Shown here piece by piece: positions 26,861 through 33,939 of a stretch of 64,000 nucleotides of DNA (the first letter of the stretch is position 1; each line of letters starts with the position of its first letter). Below the pieces are notes generated by a model. That model was not told the DNA's origin. It worked only from the letters and a program-made list of their open reading frames with translations, and did no database searches. The stretch is from JBCCDY01 sp039030555. Lineage in GTDB: Bacteria > Bacteroidota > Bacteroidia > Cytophagales > Cyclobacteriaceae. The stretch is from the NCBI GenBank assembly GCA_039030555.1, contig JBCCDY010000013.1, forward strand, positions 62,001-126,000, given 5' to 3'. The position numbers and the translations under genes were made by a program.

Positions 26861-28090
26861 ATGATCGGTACAAAAAAGGCTTACATATCCCTCCTTTTTA
26901 GTGTTTTCAGCCTTATTATCGTTACGTCATGTTCCAATTTAAATGGAAATAAAGCTTTTGATAACATCTATTTAAAGGCAAGAAATAGTTATAGGTCTAA
27001 TCCTGATTCTTCTAGAATACACTTAATTGAAGCTTTATCATTAGCAAGTTCCGATAGTGAAAAGGGAAAAGCTAATTATCTTCTTGGAGTCATTTTCAGA
27101 GAAAACAATCAGTTTCAGGATGCTTTGAGTTACTACTTAATAGCAAAGGAATTTTACTCGAGAACAGACAATGATCGAATTATAGCCGATTTGAATACCC
27201 GAATTGGCTGGATCTACAACCATTTTGGTATGCACCAAGAAGCCATTCACTTTTATGAATTGGCAATGGCTCAATACTTCAAAGAGAAAGATTATACCTG
27301 GATGGGTAAAATTCATTACAACTTAGCCATTGCTTACGATGCCATGGATCGTCCGGAAGCTGGTGATCATTATCTCAAGGCACTGGATTTTAGTTGGGAA
27401 GTAGCTGATTACTATCAGCTGGCTAACATTCATAATTATTTCGGTGGATACCTGCTGAAAGACAGCTTGTACGAAGGAGCACTTAAAAGCTTTCATTTTG
27501 CCCTCGAGCATAAAAAAGATGCCCTTCAAAAAAGTTACGTTTATTACAACCTGGCCGATACCTATTTGAGAATGAATAATTTAGATAGCGCATCCTTTTA
27601 TTGGGAAGAATGCTATTGGATCCAGAAAGATTTCGCAACGGAGGCTACAAAAAATTGGACCAATACACTTTTAGCTAAGCTATACAAGGCCAAAGGGCTT
27701 CATGATGATTATAAAACTACACTTGAGGCAATTATCCGTAAAAGCGCAGATACAGATTATAATAAAGAGGTGAAGTCTGCTTTGTACCAAGCTTGGGGTG
27801 ATTACTTAGAGGCTGACCCGAAATTATCACGTGAAATATATGCTAGCATCGGTCGTATGGATTCTATGCATAATAAGGATGTTGAAAAGCTTAAAGGACA
27901 GTATAATCGACATTTGGTAAAGCAAGCCGAAAACCAAGTAGCATGGAATAGGCAAAAGGAAGAATTAGTCGCTAAACAGAGAAATTGGGCTTGGTTGTTA
28001 ATTATTCCTTTGGGTACACTACTGTTTTTTATTTGGAGGGGAAACAGAAGAAAGAAATTGGCTGTATCAGACAGCTTTGACTTTCAATAG
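26861..28090 (+). CDS. TPR lipoprotein with C-terminal membrane segment
   Basis: 409 residues from ATG 26861; the longer frame would start inside the upstream terminator. Lipoprotein-like signal (SLIIVTSC), TPR repeats over about 50-330, a coiled coil (VEKLKGQYNRHLVKQAENQVAWNRQK in outline), a membrane span (WAWLLIIPLGTLLFFIW) and a 20-residue charged tail. Same architecture as the TPR protein of module 1. It looks like the sensor half of a TPR histidine kinase or LuxR regulator without the output domain. Confidence 0.7.
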   Translation: MIGTKKAYISLLFSVFSLIIVTSCSNLNGNKAFDNIYLKARNSYRSNPDSSRIHLIEALSLASSDSEKGKANYLLGVIFRENNQFQDALSYYLIAKEFYSRTDNDRIIADLNTRIGWIYNHFGMHQEAIHFYELAMAQYFKEKDYTWMGKIHYNLAIAYDAMDRPEAGDHYLKALDFSWEVADYYQLANIHNYFGGYLLKDSLYEGALKSFHFALEHKKDALQKSYVYYNLADTYLRMNNLDSASFYWEECYWIQKDFATEATKNWTNTLLAKLYKAKGLHDDYKTTLEAIIRKSADTDYNKEVKSALYQAWGDYLEADPKLSREIYASIGRMDSMHNKDVEKLKGQYNRHLVKQAENQVAWNRQKEELVAKQRNWAWLLIIPLGTLLFFIWRGNRRKKLAVSDSFDFQ

Positions 28091-28144
28091 TTTGTTTTCA
28101 AAGCTTTTTTTGATCAAAATGCATGTGACTTTCGTTATATAGTT

Positions 28145-28900
28145 ATGATACTAACTCCATACATTGGCATGATTGGATCGAACGCCGACACCGATTGGCT
28201 CATTAAAAATGATGAGATACTTAAAGAGATATTTGATCTTTACGATGCTATCGTTATTAATGTAACAAAGTACGGAATCAATAATGCTGTTACTCATTTG
28301 TATGCTGTACTATCAAGGCACAAAGAGCTTCTTCTTAAAATTCAACCCCCAAGCAAAAGCAAGAAAAAGATAAATACGGGTATTGAAGTAAGGGCTAAAG
28401 AGGTGATAGAAAGTGGGGTGAATGATGAACTTGCTAATACGTTCTTAACAATGTGTGAAGCTCTGCACCAATTACTCAAAACTTACAAGTTCGAAAAACG
28501 ACTGTCTGATCAGGAAACAAGCTATACTAATTTAAACGAAAAACTAAATTCGAATTTAGAAGGACAGGAATTACTGATATATAAGCTTATCGAAGCTTCC
28601 CTTTCATTCGAATATTCAATTTTGTTACATAGCATGTGGCAACATGGTAAAATTGAATTTATTGAAAAAGAGAAGGCTGAGTTGGCAACCTATATAAAAG
28701 AAAGCTTTGAACGATTTGGCGCTTATACCTTACTATCTGAACTTTGGGAATACGATATTGATGCTGAAAACCATCCTTGGATTAATAACATAGGATTGTT
28801 ATGTCGTTGCTATGAAATGGAGATTTTCCCAGAAAGGAGTATTTCTTTCGATACTGGAGAAGAAGCTCTAGCCTACCTTAAGGATCTTATGAATAAATGA
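28145..28900 (+). CDS. Unknown helical protein upstream of a YoeB-type toxin (candidate large antitoxin)
   Basis: 251 residues, mostly helical, no recognised domain. Its stop overlaps the toxin start by 4 bases (ATGA), as antitoxin genes do, but it is three times the usual antitoxin length. The C-terminal 20 residues (ISFDTGEEALAYLKDLMNK) could be a toxin-binding tail. Either an oversized antitoxin or an unrelated cargo gene coupled to the toxin. Confidence 0.5.
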   Translation: MILTPYIGMIGSNADTDWLIKNDEILKEIFDLYDAIVINVTKYGINNAVTHLYAVLSRHKELLLKIQPPSKSKKKINTGIEVRAKEVIESGVNDELANTFLTMCEALHQLLKTYKFEKRLSDQETSYTNLNEKLNSNLEGQELLIYKLIEASLSFEYSILLHSMWQHGKIEFIEKEKAELATYIKESFERFGAYTLLSELWEYDIDAENHPWINNIGLLCRCYEMEIFPERSISFDTGEEALAYLKDLMNK

Positions 28901-29172
28901 TCCAAGCTGATTACAACAAAAAATTTAATAAAGATTTAAGTTATTTCATGCGTTATGAACCGGAAAATGCATCGGTCTTATTTGGATTAGTAGATTACAT
29001 ATTGAAGTCTAAACCTTTGACGCTTGAAGGCCCTGGAAATCCTGAATTTCTTAAAGGAAACTGGTCTGGATATATGTCTAGGTCAATTACCTCCAAGCAT
29101 CGTTTGGTATATCGCTATAAAAGTAAAAAAGTTTACTTTATTCAAGCCAGAGGGCACTATTCAGATAAGTAG
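28897..29172 (+). CDS. YoeB/Txe-family toxin
   Basis: 91 residues. C-terminal half shows the YoeB signature: LKGNWSGYMSRSI, HRLVYRY and a terminal ARGHY. YoeB toxins are ribosome-dependent mRNA endonucleases. Translationally coupled to the 251-residue gene upstream. A toxin pair at the edge of an integrated element would favour its retention. Confidence 0.85.
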   Translation: MIQADYNKKFNKDLSYFMRYEPENASVLFGLVDYILKSKPLTLEGPGNPEFLKGNWSGYMSRSITSKHRLVYRYKSKKVYFIQARGHYSDK

Positions 29173-29610
29173 CTATCCGTAGTTTTTTATAAATCTTTCC
29201 GAAACAGCTTTTTTATAACGCTTAATTTCCTCAAATAAATCCTTAGAAGCGGAAATTTGGTCTTTTACGATTTGCCTTAAAACTTTTTCGTCATCAATGC
29301 CTTCCGAATACCGATCGTTAACCTCCTTAAGTTTGTTTACAAAGTAATCGACCTTTTGGCCATGGGTTAATTTTTCATACCCCCCCATAGGCTCACTAAC
29401 CATACTAGGGCTTTCTTCTTTGGCTAATTCCTCTTCTGGATGTATGCCATAAAGCTTTTTATAGGCTTCATAGTACTCAGCATATTCCAAAATTTCCTTA
29501 TTAAAACGCTTTTTCGCCCTCTCATAATTCAAATCAGCTTCTCTGCAGAATTTTGCAAGGTTACTATTTCTTCTAGCTAAGAGAAATTTAAAAGATTGAG
29601 TTTCAATCAT
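29173..29610 (-). CDS. Element protein divergent from the antirepressor; possible regulator
   Basis: 145 residues, charged, with a helical N-terminal segment (FKFLLARRNSNLAKFCREADLNYERAKKRF) in which helix-turn-helix spacing is possible, and a coiled C-terminal half. It is transcribed away from the antirepressor gene across a 110-base gap containing two palindromes, the usual place for a repressor gene of a lysogeny switch. Family not recognised; repressor role is inference. Confidence 0.55.
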   Translation of the reverse strand: MIETQSFKFLLARRNSNLAKFCREADLNYERAKKRFNKEILEYAEYYEAYKKLYGIHPEEELAKEESPSMVSEPMGGYEKLTHGQKVDYFVNKLKEVNDRYSEGIDDEKVLRQIVKDQISASKDLFEEIKRYKKAVSERFIKNYG

Positions 29611-29622
29611 TTATAATATTTT

Positions 29623-29640
29623 AAGGGAATTTTTTCCCTT
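29623..29640. promoter_or_regulatory. Operator-like palindrome 1
   Basis: AAGGGAA-TTTT-TTCCCTT, perfect 7-base arms, between the divergent minus-strand gene and the antirepressor. Confidence 0.55.
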
Positions 29641-29655
29641 TTTATTTGTATTCAA

Positions 29656-29669
29656 GGGAATAAATTCCC
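29656..29669. promoter_or_regulatory. Operator-like palindrome 2
   Basis: GGGAAT-AA-ATTCCC, a second site of the same core (GGGAA/TTCCC) about 31 bases from the first, three helical turns apart; suggests cooperative binding by one repressor. Confidence 0.55.
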
Positions 29670-29705
29670 GTAATTGGCATCATTATTACTTCTTTCAATA
29701 GAAAG

Positions 29706-29726
29706 ATTAATCGCTATAAATATGCC
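29706..29726 (+). repeat. 21-bp translation-start repeat, copy 1
   Basis: Bases ATTAATCGCTATAAATATGC plus one more are identical at 30,296-30,316; both copies end within the second codon of a gene. Probably a shared translation-initiation region or protein-binding site. Confidence 0.6.
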
Positions 29727-30300
29727 AATTGTAAACAACAGTTCAAAAAAAGTCGGTACAACCCAATCAGTCGCCGTAATTAATGGGGTTGATATCAGCA
29801 TTATAGAAAACGGCGATCGCTACGTGCCGATTAAGCCAATTTGCCAGGCACTTGGAGTTGATGAAGACGGTCAACTTAGAAAGATAAAAGCGGATCCAAT
29901 TTTAGCTCCAACTGCCAACCTGAGGTTGGTAGTTGCTGAAGATGGAAAAGAGAGGCAAATGGTATGCCTACCACTTTTGGTAGTTTTCGGTTGGTTGTTC
30001 ACCATAAACCCTAAAAACGTAAAAGAAGAAGCTCGCGAAGTGGTCATTGCTTATAAGAGTGAGTGCTACTACGCACTTGGTAACTACTTCTTCGAAAAAT
30101 CGAACTACATCGAAGAGAAGCAATTGCAAATTGAAGCTCAGATGGAAGAAGTAGATCGTATCCGCAAAAACTTTAAGGATACGAAGTACAAGCTCGATGA
30201 AGCCAATCGGGAATTAAAGGAAATACGTGAACTGAGTTTTACAGATTGGAAGTCTAAGAAAGCTCAGATTTCCATTGAATTTGAAGGTTACAAACATTAA
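29722..30300 (+). CDS. P22-type antirepressor (N-terminal domain)
   Basis: 192 residues from ATG 29722 (MPIVNNSS); a longer frame would begin inside the divergent control region. Residues about 18-115 match the P22 antirepressor N-terminal domain: VNG-like strand, YVPIKPICQALGV, DPILAPT and LPLLVVFGWLFTINP. The rest is a coiled coil. Antirepressors bind and inactivate phage repressors; first rightward gene of the element and therefore probably part of the lysis/lysogeny decision. Confidence 0.85.
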   Translation: MPIVNNSSKKVGTTQSVAVINGVDISIIENGDRYVPIKPICQALGVDEDGQLRKIKADPILAPTANLRLVVAEDGKERQMVCLPLLVVFGWLFTINPKNVKEEAREVVIAYKSECYYALGNYFFEKSNYIEEKQLQIEAQMEEVDRIRKNFKDTKYKLDEANRELKEIRELSFTDWKSKKAQISIEFEGYKH

Positions 30301-30316
30301 TCGCTATAAATATGCC
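30296..30316 (+). repeat. 21-bp translation-start repeat, copy 2
   Basis: Exact copy of 29,706-29,726, here bridging the antirepressor stop codon and the next start codon. Confidence 0.6.
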
Positions 30317-30644
30317 GAAACTAAGAAAAGATGTCGATTTGGACATTTACAAGTATCCCCTTCGTAAATGGATAAACGAATCGCTAAAAGTACATCCCGA
30401 AATACGGGTTCATAATTTCCTTATAGAGAAAGGGTTTGAAGATGGCCTGGAAAATAAAACTTTAAAATTCCATAGGAACATCAAAAAAGAGCAAAGCCAT
30501 ACCATGCACATCAATATTGCAGCGAACTATTGCGAGGTATTTGGTGAACTACTCAGCACTGAGTTCGATCTTAAAGAATCGTTCGTAGAAGGTACTTCGT
30601 CTATCGATACCGATCCCAGCCACTACGGACTTAAGCAAGGGTAG
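30312..30644 (+). CDS. Hypothetical early protein
   Basis: 110 residues, basic in the first half (KLRKDVDLDIYKYPLRKW). The same 21-base leader as the antirepressor precedes it. No family recognised. Position suggests an early or regulatory role. Confidence 0.55.
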   Translation: MPKLRKDVDLDIYKYPLRKWINESLKVHPEIRVHNFLIEKGFEDGLENKTLKFHRNIKKEQSHTMHINIAANYCEVFGELLSTEFDLKESFVEGTSSIDTDPSHYGLKQG

Positions 30645-30645
30645 T

Positions 30646-30906
30646 ATGCAATCGCTATTTCAAAAACTGAAAGGCAAGCTTTTCCCTCATATCGAAAAAG
30701 CCAGCTACGATTCTGAAGATATGCTCATGACTACCTATTGGTCAGATGGGAAAATGGTATTGTATTCCGGCAGCTTCTACAGCTGGAAGGAGTTGCCCAC
30801 CAAACAGCATTGCAACCTCAGTAGATGCGAAACGCTGGAGGCCATATTCCATTACATAAACGACCATGGAAATCCGTACCCGAACGCACACACTTTAAAT
30901 TCTTAA
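30646..30906 (+). CDS. Hypothetical early protein
   Basis: 86 residues, one base after the previous stop codon. Mixed composition with several Trp/Tyr; no motif recognised. Part of the tight early gene run. Confidence 0.5.
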   Translation: MQSLFQKLKGKLFPHIEKASYDSEDMLMTTYWSDGKMVLYSGSFYSWKELPTKQHCNLSRCETLEAIFHYINDHGNPYPNAHTLNS

Positions 30907-30910
30907 GACT

Positions 30911-31141
30911 ATGCAACAGACTGCTAAAAACATAAAAACATTGCCCTACAAGTACATTAGGGCGTACGATCCCATGACGCAAAGCGTACGGGATATCAGC
31001 ATAAAGTCAATTTTCCTACCTAAAGGAGAAGAAAAAGTAGTCCAAAACTACAAGGAGCTAAAGGACTTAAAAGACCAGCTCGACGCCCGATGGATCGATC
31101 TTGAATTGGAAGTAGAGAAGATCCGGAGTAAGAGTTCATGA
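30911..31141 (+). CDS. Hypothetical early protein
   Basis: 76 residues ending in a charged helix (LKDLKDQLDARWIDLELEVEKI). Overlaps the next gene by 4 bases. No family recognised. Confidence 0.5.
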   Translation: MQQTAKNIKTLPYKYIRAYDPMTQSVRDISIKSIFLPKGEEKVVQNYKELKDLKDQLDARWIDLELEVEKIRSKSS

Positions 31142-31335
31142 GCGTCTTCAAACCATCTACAAAGGACCTTATACCGGCCAATCAATTCGATATCTGGTAT
31201 TTCGATAATGGCAAAACAAGTTTTACCGTTCGGGTCCTCGATGGTTTGGTGATCGACCATGAAAATGAAAGCCTGGAGAGCTTCATCAAACGGCACAAGA
31301 AAAAAGGATTCAACTGCGAACACGTAAATAAGTAA
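31138..31335 (+). CDS. Hypothetical early protein
   Basis: 65 residues, starts in the ATGA overlap with the previous gene and ends 2 bases before the OB-fold gene. No family recognised. Confidence 0.5.
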   Translation: MSVFKPSTKDLIPANQFDIWYFDNGKTSFTVRVLDGLVIDHENESLESFIKRHKKKGFNCEHVNK

Positions 31336-31337
31336 TT

Positions 31338-31658
31338 ATGAAACTAGAGATTAAAGGAATAATCGATTCTGTACATCCTGCACGCAAAGCAGGAAAAGGC
31401 TTTCGTCAAATGATCGTAGTTCGTCAGCCGCCTAAGACAGATGAGTTTGGTGATCCAATTATGTCGGAACAGTACTTTCCAATTTCCATTTATAGCCAAA
31501 GTGAGTCAAGCAGTCGGTTTGTCGCCAAGGAACTTTTAGGGGAAAAGGTAAATGCAAAAGTCTACCTAAACGGGCGAAAGTGGGTTGGGAATCGAGGTGC
31601 CGAATATGCCATTAATGCCAACCTAAAAGAGTTGGAACGCATCAAAATAGATTCATAA
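31338..31658 (+). CDS. OB-fold protein, DUF3127-like (possible ssDNA-binding)
   Basis: 106 residues: starts with the strand MKLEIKGIIDSV, has a basic loop, then LGEKVNAKVYLNGRKW, the pattern of DUF3127 OB-fold proteins that are frequent in Bacteroidota phages and considered single-strand DNA-binding-like. Placed in the early region a few genes before the primase. Function by analogy. Confidence 0.6.
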   Translation: MKLEIKGIIDSVHPARKAGKGFRQMIVVRQPPKTDEFGDPIMSEQYFPISIYSQSESSSRFVAKELLGEKVNAKVYLNGRKWVGNRGAEYAINANLKELERIKIDS

Positions 31659-31677
31659 CAAAACTTAAAGGTTAATC

Positions 31678-31839
31678 ATGAAAAAGAGATATTCATTAGG
31701 CTTGATAATCATTATCGCTTTTGCTCTTAGCTACTTTGTAAAGCTTGGAGGCTATACCGATAATCATGTTATTCTATCTACTCTATTAGCTGTTTTACTA
31801 GGCTTTTACTTTCGCAAAATTTCCTCAAAAGAATGGTAA
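31678..31839 (+). CDS. Small two-span membrane protein
   Basis: 53 residues from ATG 31678 (MKKRYSLGLI start). Two hydrophobic spans (LIIIIAFALSYF and VILSTLLAVLLGFYF) joined by a short polar loop. Overlaps the next gene by 7 bases. Function unknown. Confidence 0.65.
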   Translation: MKKRYSLGLIIIIAFALSYFVKLGGYTDNHVILSTLLAVLLGFYFRKISSKEW

Positions 31840-32411
31840 GGCATTTCGGAAATTTTGCTACCAAATTAGGTGTAATCGTCTTACCGATGGTTATGGTGCA
31901 GCTGGCCATTTGGCTGGAAAGTTCGGTACTGTTTTTCGTAAGTTTTCCCGATTCCATGCCCTACGGAATGAAGCTCTTCGCTGCCGGATTTATGGGCCTT
32001 TCAGTAGCATTAACCTTATTGGCCGTTTCGGTAAATTCAGATTTTTTTAAAGGAGCCTGGTTAAGCTTCCCGAAGCTGTTTGCTGCTTGTACTTTCGTAA
32101 TGGCTGTATTCTTCTTTCAAGTATTTGAACCCGGGCAAAATTGGAATGACCGATCAGTAAAGCTATTCCTAAGCCTTCTAATCGCACTGATTGAGTACGT
32201 TTTCGCTACGCTCTTCGTGAAAAAATGGGGTGAAATGAAATCGAATCATAGTGAATTGGAATCGATTCGAAATGAATTAAAAGTGACTCAAAGTGAATTG
32301 AAATCGATTCAACATGATGTCACTTGTAAACACTGTGGTACGATCCACCCTACCCGGCGAATGGTATACCACGAAAACACTTGTAAGTCTAATCCCAAAA
32401 ATCAGAAATGA
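31833..32411 (+). CDS. Membrane protein with coiled coil and C-terminal zinc-finger-like motif
   Basis: 192 residues: four hydrophobic spans in the first 130 residues, then a repeated coiled coil (SELESIRNELKVTQSELKSIQ), then CKHCGTIHPTRRMVYHENTC, a CCHC arrangement at the cytosolic C-terminus. No known family. Could tether an element DNA or protein to the membrane. Confidence 0.6.
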   Translation: MVRHFGNFATKLGVIVLPMVMVQLAIWLESSVLFFVSFPDSMPYGMKLFAAGFMGLSVALTLLAVSVNSDFFKGAWLSFPKLFAACTFVMAVFFFQVFEPGQNWNDRSVKLFLSLLIALIEYVFATLFVKKWGEMKSNHSELESIRNELKVTQSELKSIQHDVTCKHCGTIHPTRRMVYHENTCKSNPKNQK

Positions 32412-32857
32412 TGGAAAATTTTAAACTCAAAGCTAAGCACAAAGAGCTTATTGAAGCTTTAGCTACATATTTTAATTCTTGTGATCTTTTTAGAGAAAAC
32501 CTTAATGAGTGTTATGATTTTGAAGAATTAGTTGATGAACTGAAAAGTTATTCTGAGGATATTATTGATAAGGTGGCTATAAAATTTAGAGTCAAACTTT
32601 ATGATGAACCTGAGCTTACTAGTCTTGAGGATGTTATTGATTTTATTGAGAAGTCAACATCGATTTATGATAAAGAGCGCATAAGGGAGTCTCTTAAAGA
32701 GTGTCATCATTTTGGAGAAATACCCATTGAATCCTACAATGACGAAATCAAAGTCCAGTACCTAAAACAGCACTGGGATACTCTATCTCCTGAAGAACTC
32801 AAACGAAGGCTTAGCGCTTCTTTTTCTCCAATCACTAGCCACCTTGTTCATTCTTAA
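32408..32857 (+). CDS. Hypothetical acidic protein
   Basis: 149 residues, helical and acidic, with an internal repeat of LNECYDFEELVDEL and LKECHHFGEI type. Overlaps the previous gene by 4 bases. Family not recognised. Confidence 0.5.
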   Translation: MMENFKLKAKHKELIEALATYFNSCDLFRENLNECYDFEELVDELKSYSEDIIDKVAIKFRVKLYDEPELTSLEDVIDFIEKSTSIYDKERIRESLKECHHFGEIPIESYNDEIKVQYLKQHWDTLSPEELKRRLSASFSPITSHLVHS

Positions 32858-32896
32858 TTACTCATTCATCATTGAAACCCCTTTAAATCAAAAATC

Positions 32897-33124
32897 ATGA
32901 ACAAAGTACTCATTTACCTCACTGTTGTTCGTCAAAACCTCATAAGCTCAATTGATAGCAATGACTTTGAGGTTTGGAAATACGATGATGGCGAAAAAAG
33001 GAATGTCTCGGAATCAAAAGCGATAGCTCGCAGCATTATCGATGATCATATTCTAGGCTTGCAACAGCTAAAAGAAAAGATCAATAAAAACTCCTTTGAG
33101 TCCATACAAGAAATGATCTATTAA
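32897..33124 (+). CDS. Hypothetical small protein
   Basis: 75 residues, helical, no motif. Sits just ahead of the C5 methyltransferase gene. Unknown. Confidence 0.45.
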   Translation: MNKVLIYLTVVRQNLISSIDSNDFEVWKYDDGEKRNVSESKAIARSIIDDHILGLQQLKEKINKNSFESIQEMIY

Positions 33125-33173
33125 TCCATCATTCACAAAACCCAAATAGCCAACATCCCAATAACCTAAAAAA

Positions 33174-33932
33174 TTGAAACCCCTAACCGCCATATCACTT
33201 TGTTCCGGAGCCGATGGCTTTAGCCTCGCAGCTTCCCTTTTAGGAATTGAAGTATTGGCACATGTAGAATCCGAATCCATATTTTATGACCATTATAAAA
33301 GACACTGGCCTAAAAGCCTCATATTCTCAGATCTCAAAACCGTCGATCCTGACGACTTACCAGACGCCGACATTATTTTCGGAGGAGAGCCTTGCCAGGG
33401 TAACAGTGTTGCCGGGCAGCGCAAAGGCAAGTCAGATGACCGTTACCTCTGGCCGGACTATTTCAGAATTTGTAAAGCCAAACGACCCTCTTGGATTATT
33501 AACGAAAATGTTACTGGAAGCATCTCAAACGTGGTACTCGACACAAAGATTACTGATTTGGAAAACGAGGGTTACACCGGGATCCCGTTTAATATACCTG
33601 CTGTCGCCGTCAACGCATGTCACGAAAGGCAAAGGATTTGGCTTGTTGCTAACCTTAACAGCAAGCGACGCAATGATGATGAAAATTGCGCACGAGTCGA
33701 AGAATCCATTACAAACAATAATCAATTATGCTACGAAACAAGATTCCATTCGCGAAAAACTTCCTACACAAATAGCGACCCAATTCGAGAAATTATTGAC
33801 AAGCGCTTTTTGTGGGGAATTAATGATGTACCCCAGGAACTGGCTGAAATTAAAGCCTACGGAAATGCCGTAGTGCCCTGGATTCCCTACGTGCTCCTCA
33901 AATTCATTCAGGAAATAGAAACTTATTATTAA
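33174..33932 (+). CDS. Orphan C5-cytosine DNA methyltransferase
   Basis: 252 residues from a TTG start, short for the family (usually 300-450). Motif I SLCSGADGFSLAASLLG; motif IV GGEPCQGNS with the catalytic Cys; motif VI INENVTGS; motif VIII HERQRIWLVA; motif X YGNAVVPWIPYVL. The target-recognition region between VIII and X is only about 60 residues. No cognate endonuclease nearby, so it probably protects element DNA from host restriction. Confidence 0.9.
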   Translation: MKPLTAISLCSGADGFSLAASLLGIEVLAHVESESIFYDHYKRHWPKSLIFSDLKTVDPDDLPDADIIFGGEPCQGNSVAGQRKGKSDDRYLWPDYFRICKAKRPSWIINENVTGSISNVVLDTKITDLENEGYTGIPFNIPAVAVNACHERQRIWLVANLNSKRRNDDENCARVEESITNNNQLCYETRFHSRKTSYTNSDPIREIIDKRFLWGINDVPQELAEIKAYGNAVVPWIPYVLLKFIQEIETYY

Positions 33933-33939
33933 TCGATCA

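Noticed and set aside
33286..33873. 195-residue plus-strand reading frame
   Set aside because: Lies wholly inside the C5 methyltransferase gene in another frame; the methyltransferase motifs prove the other frame.
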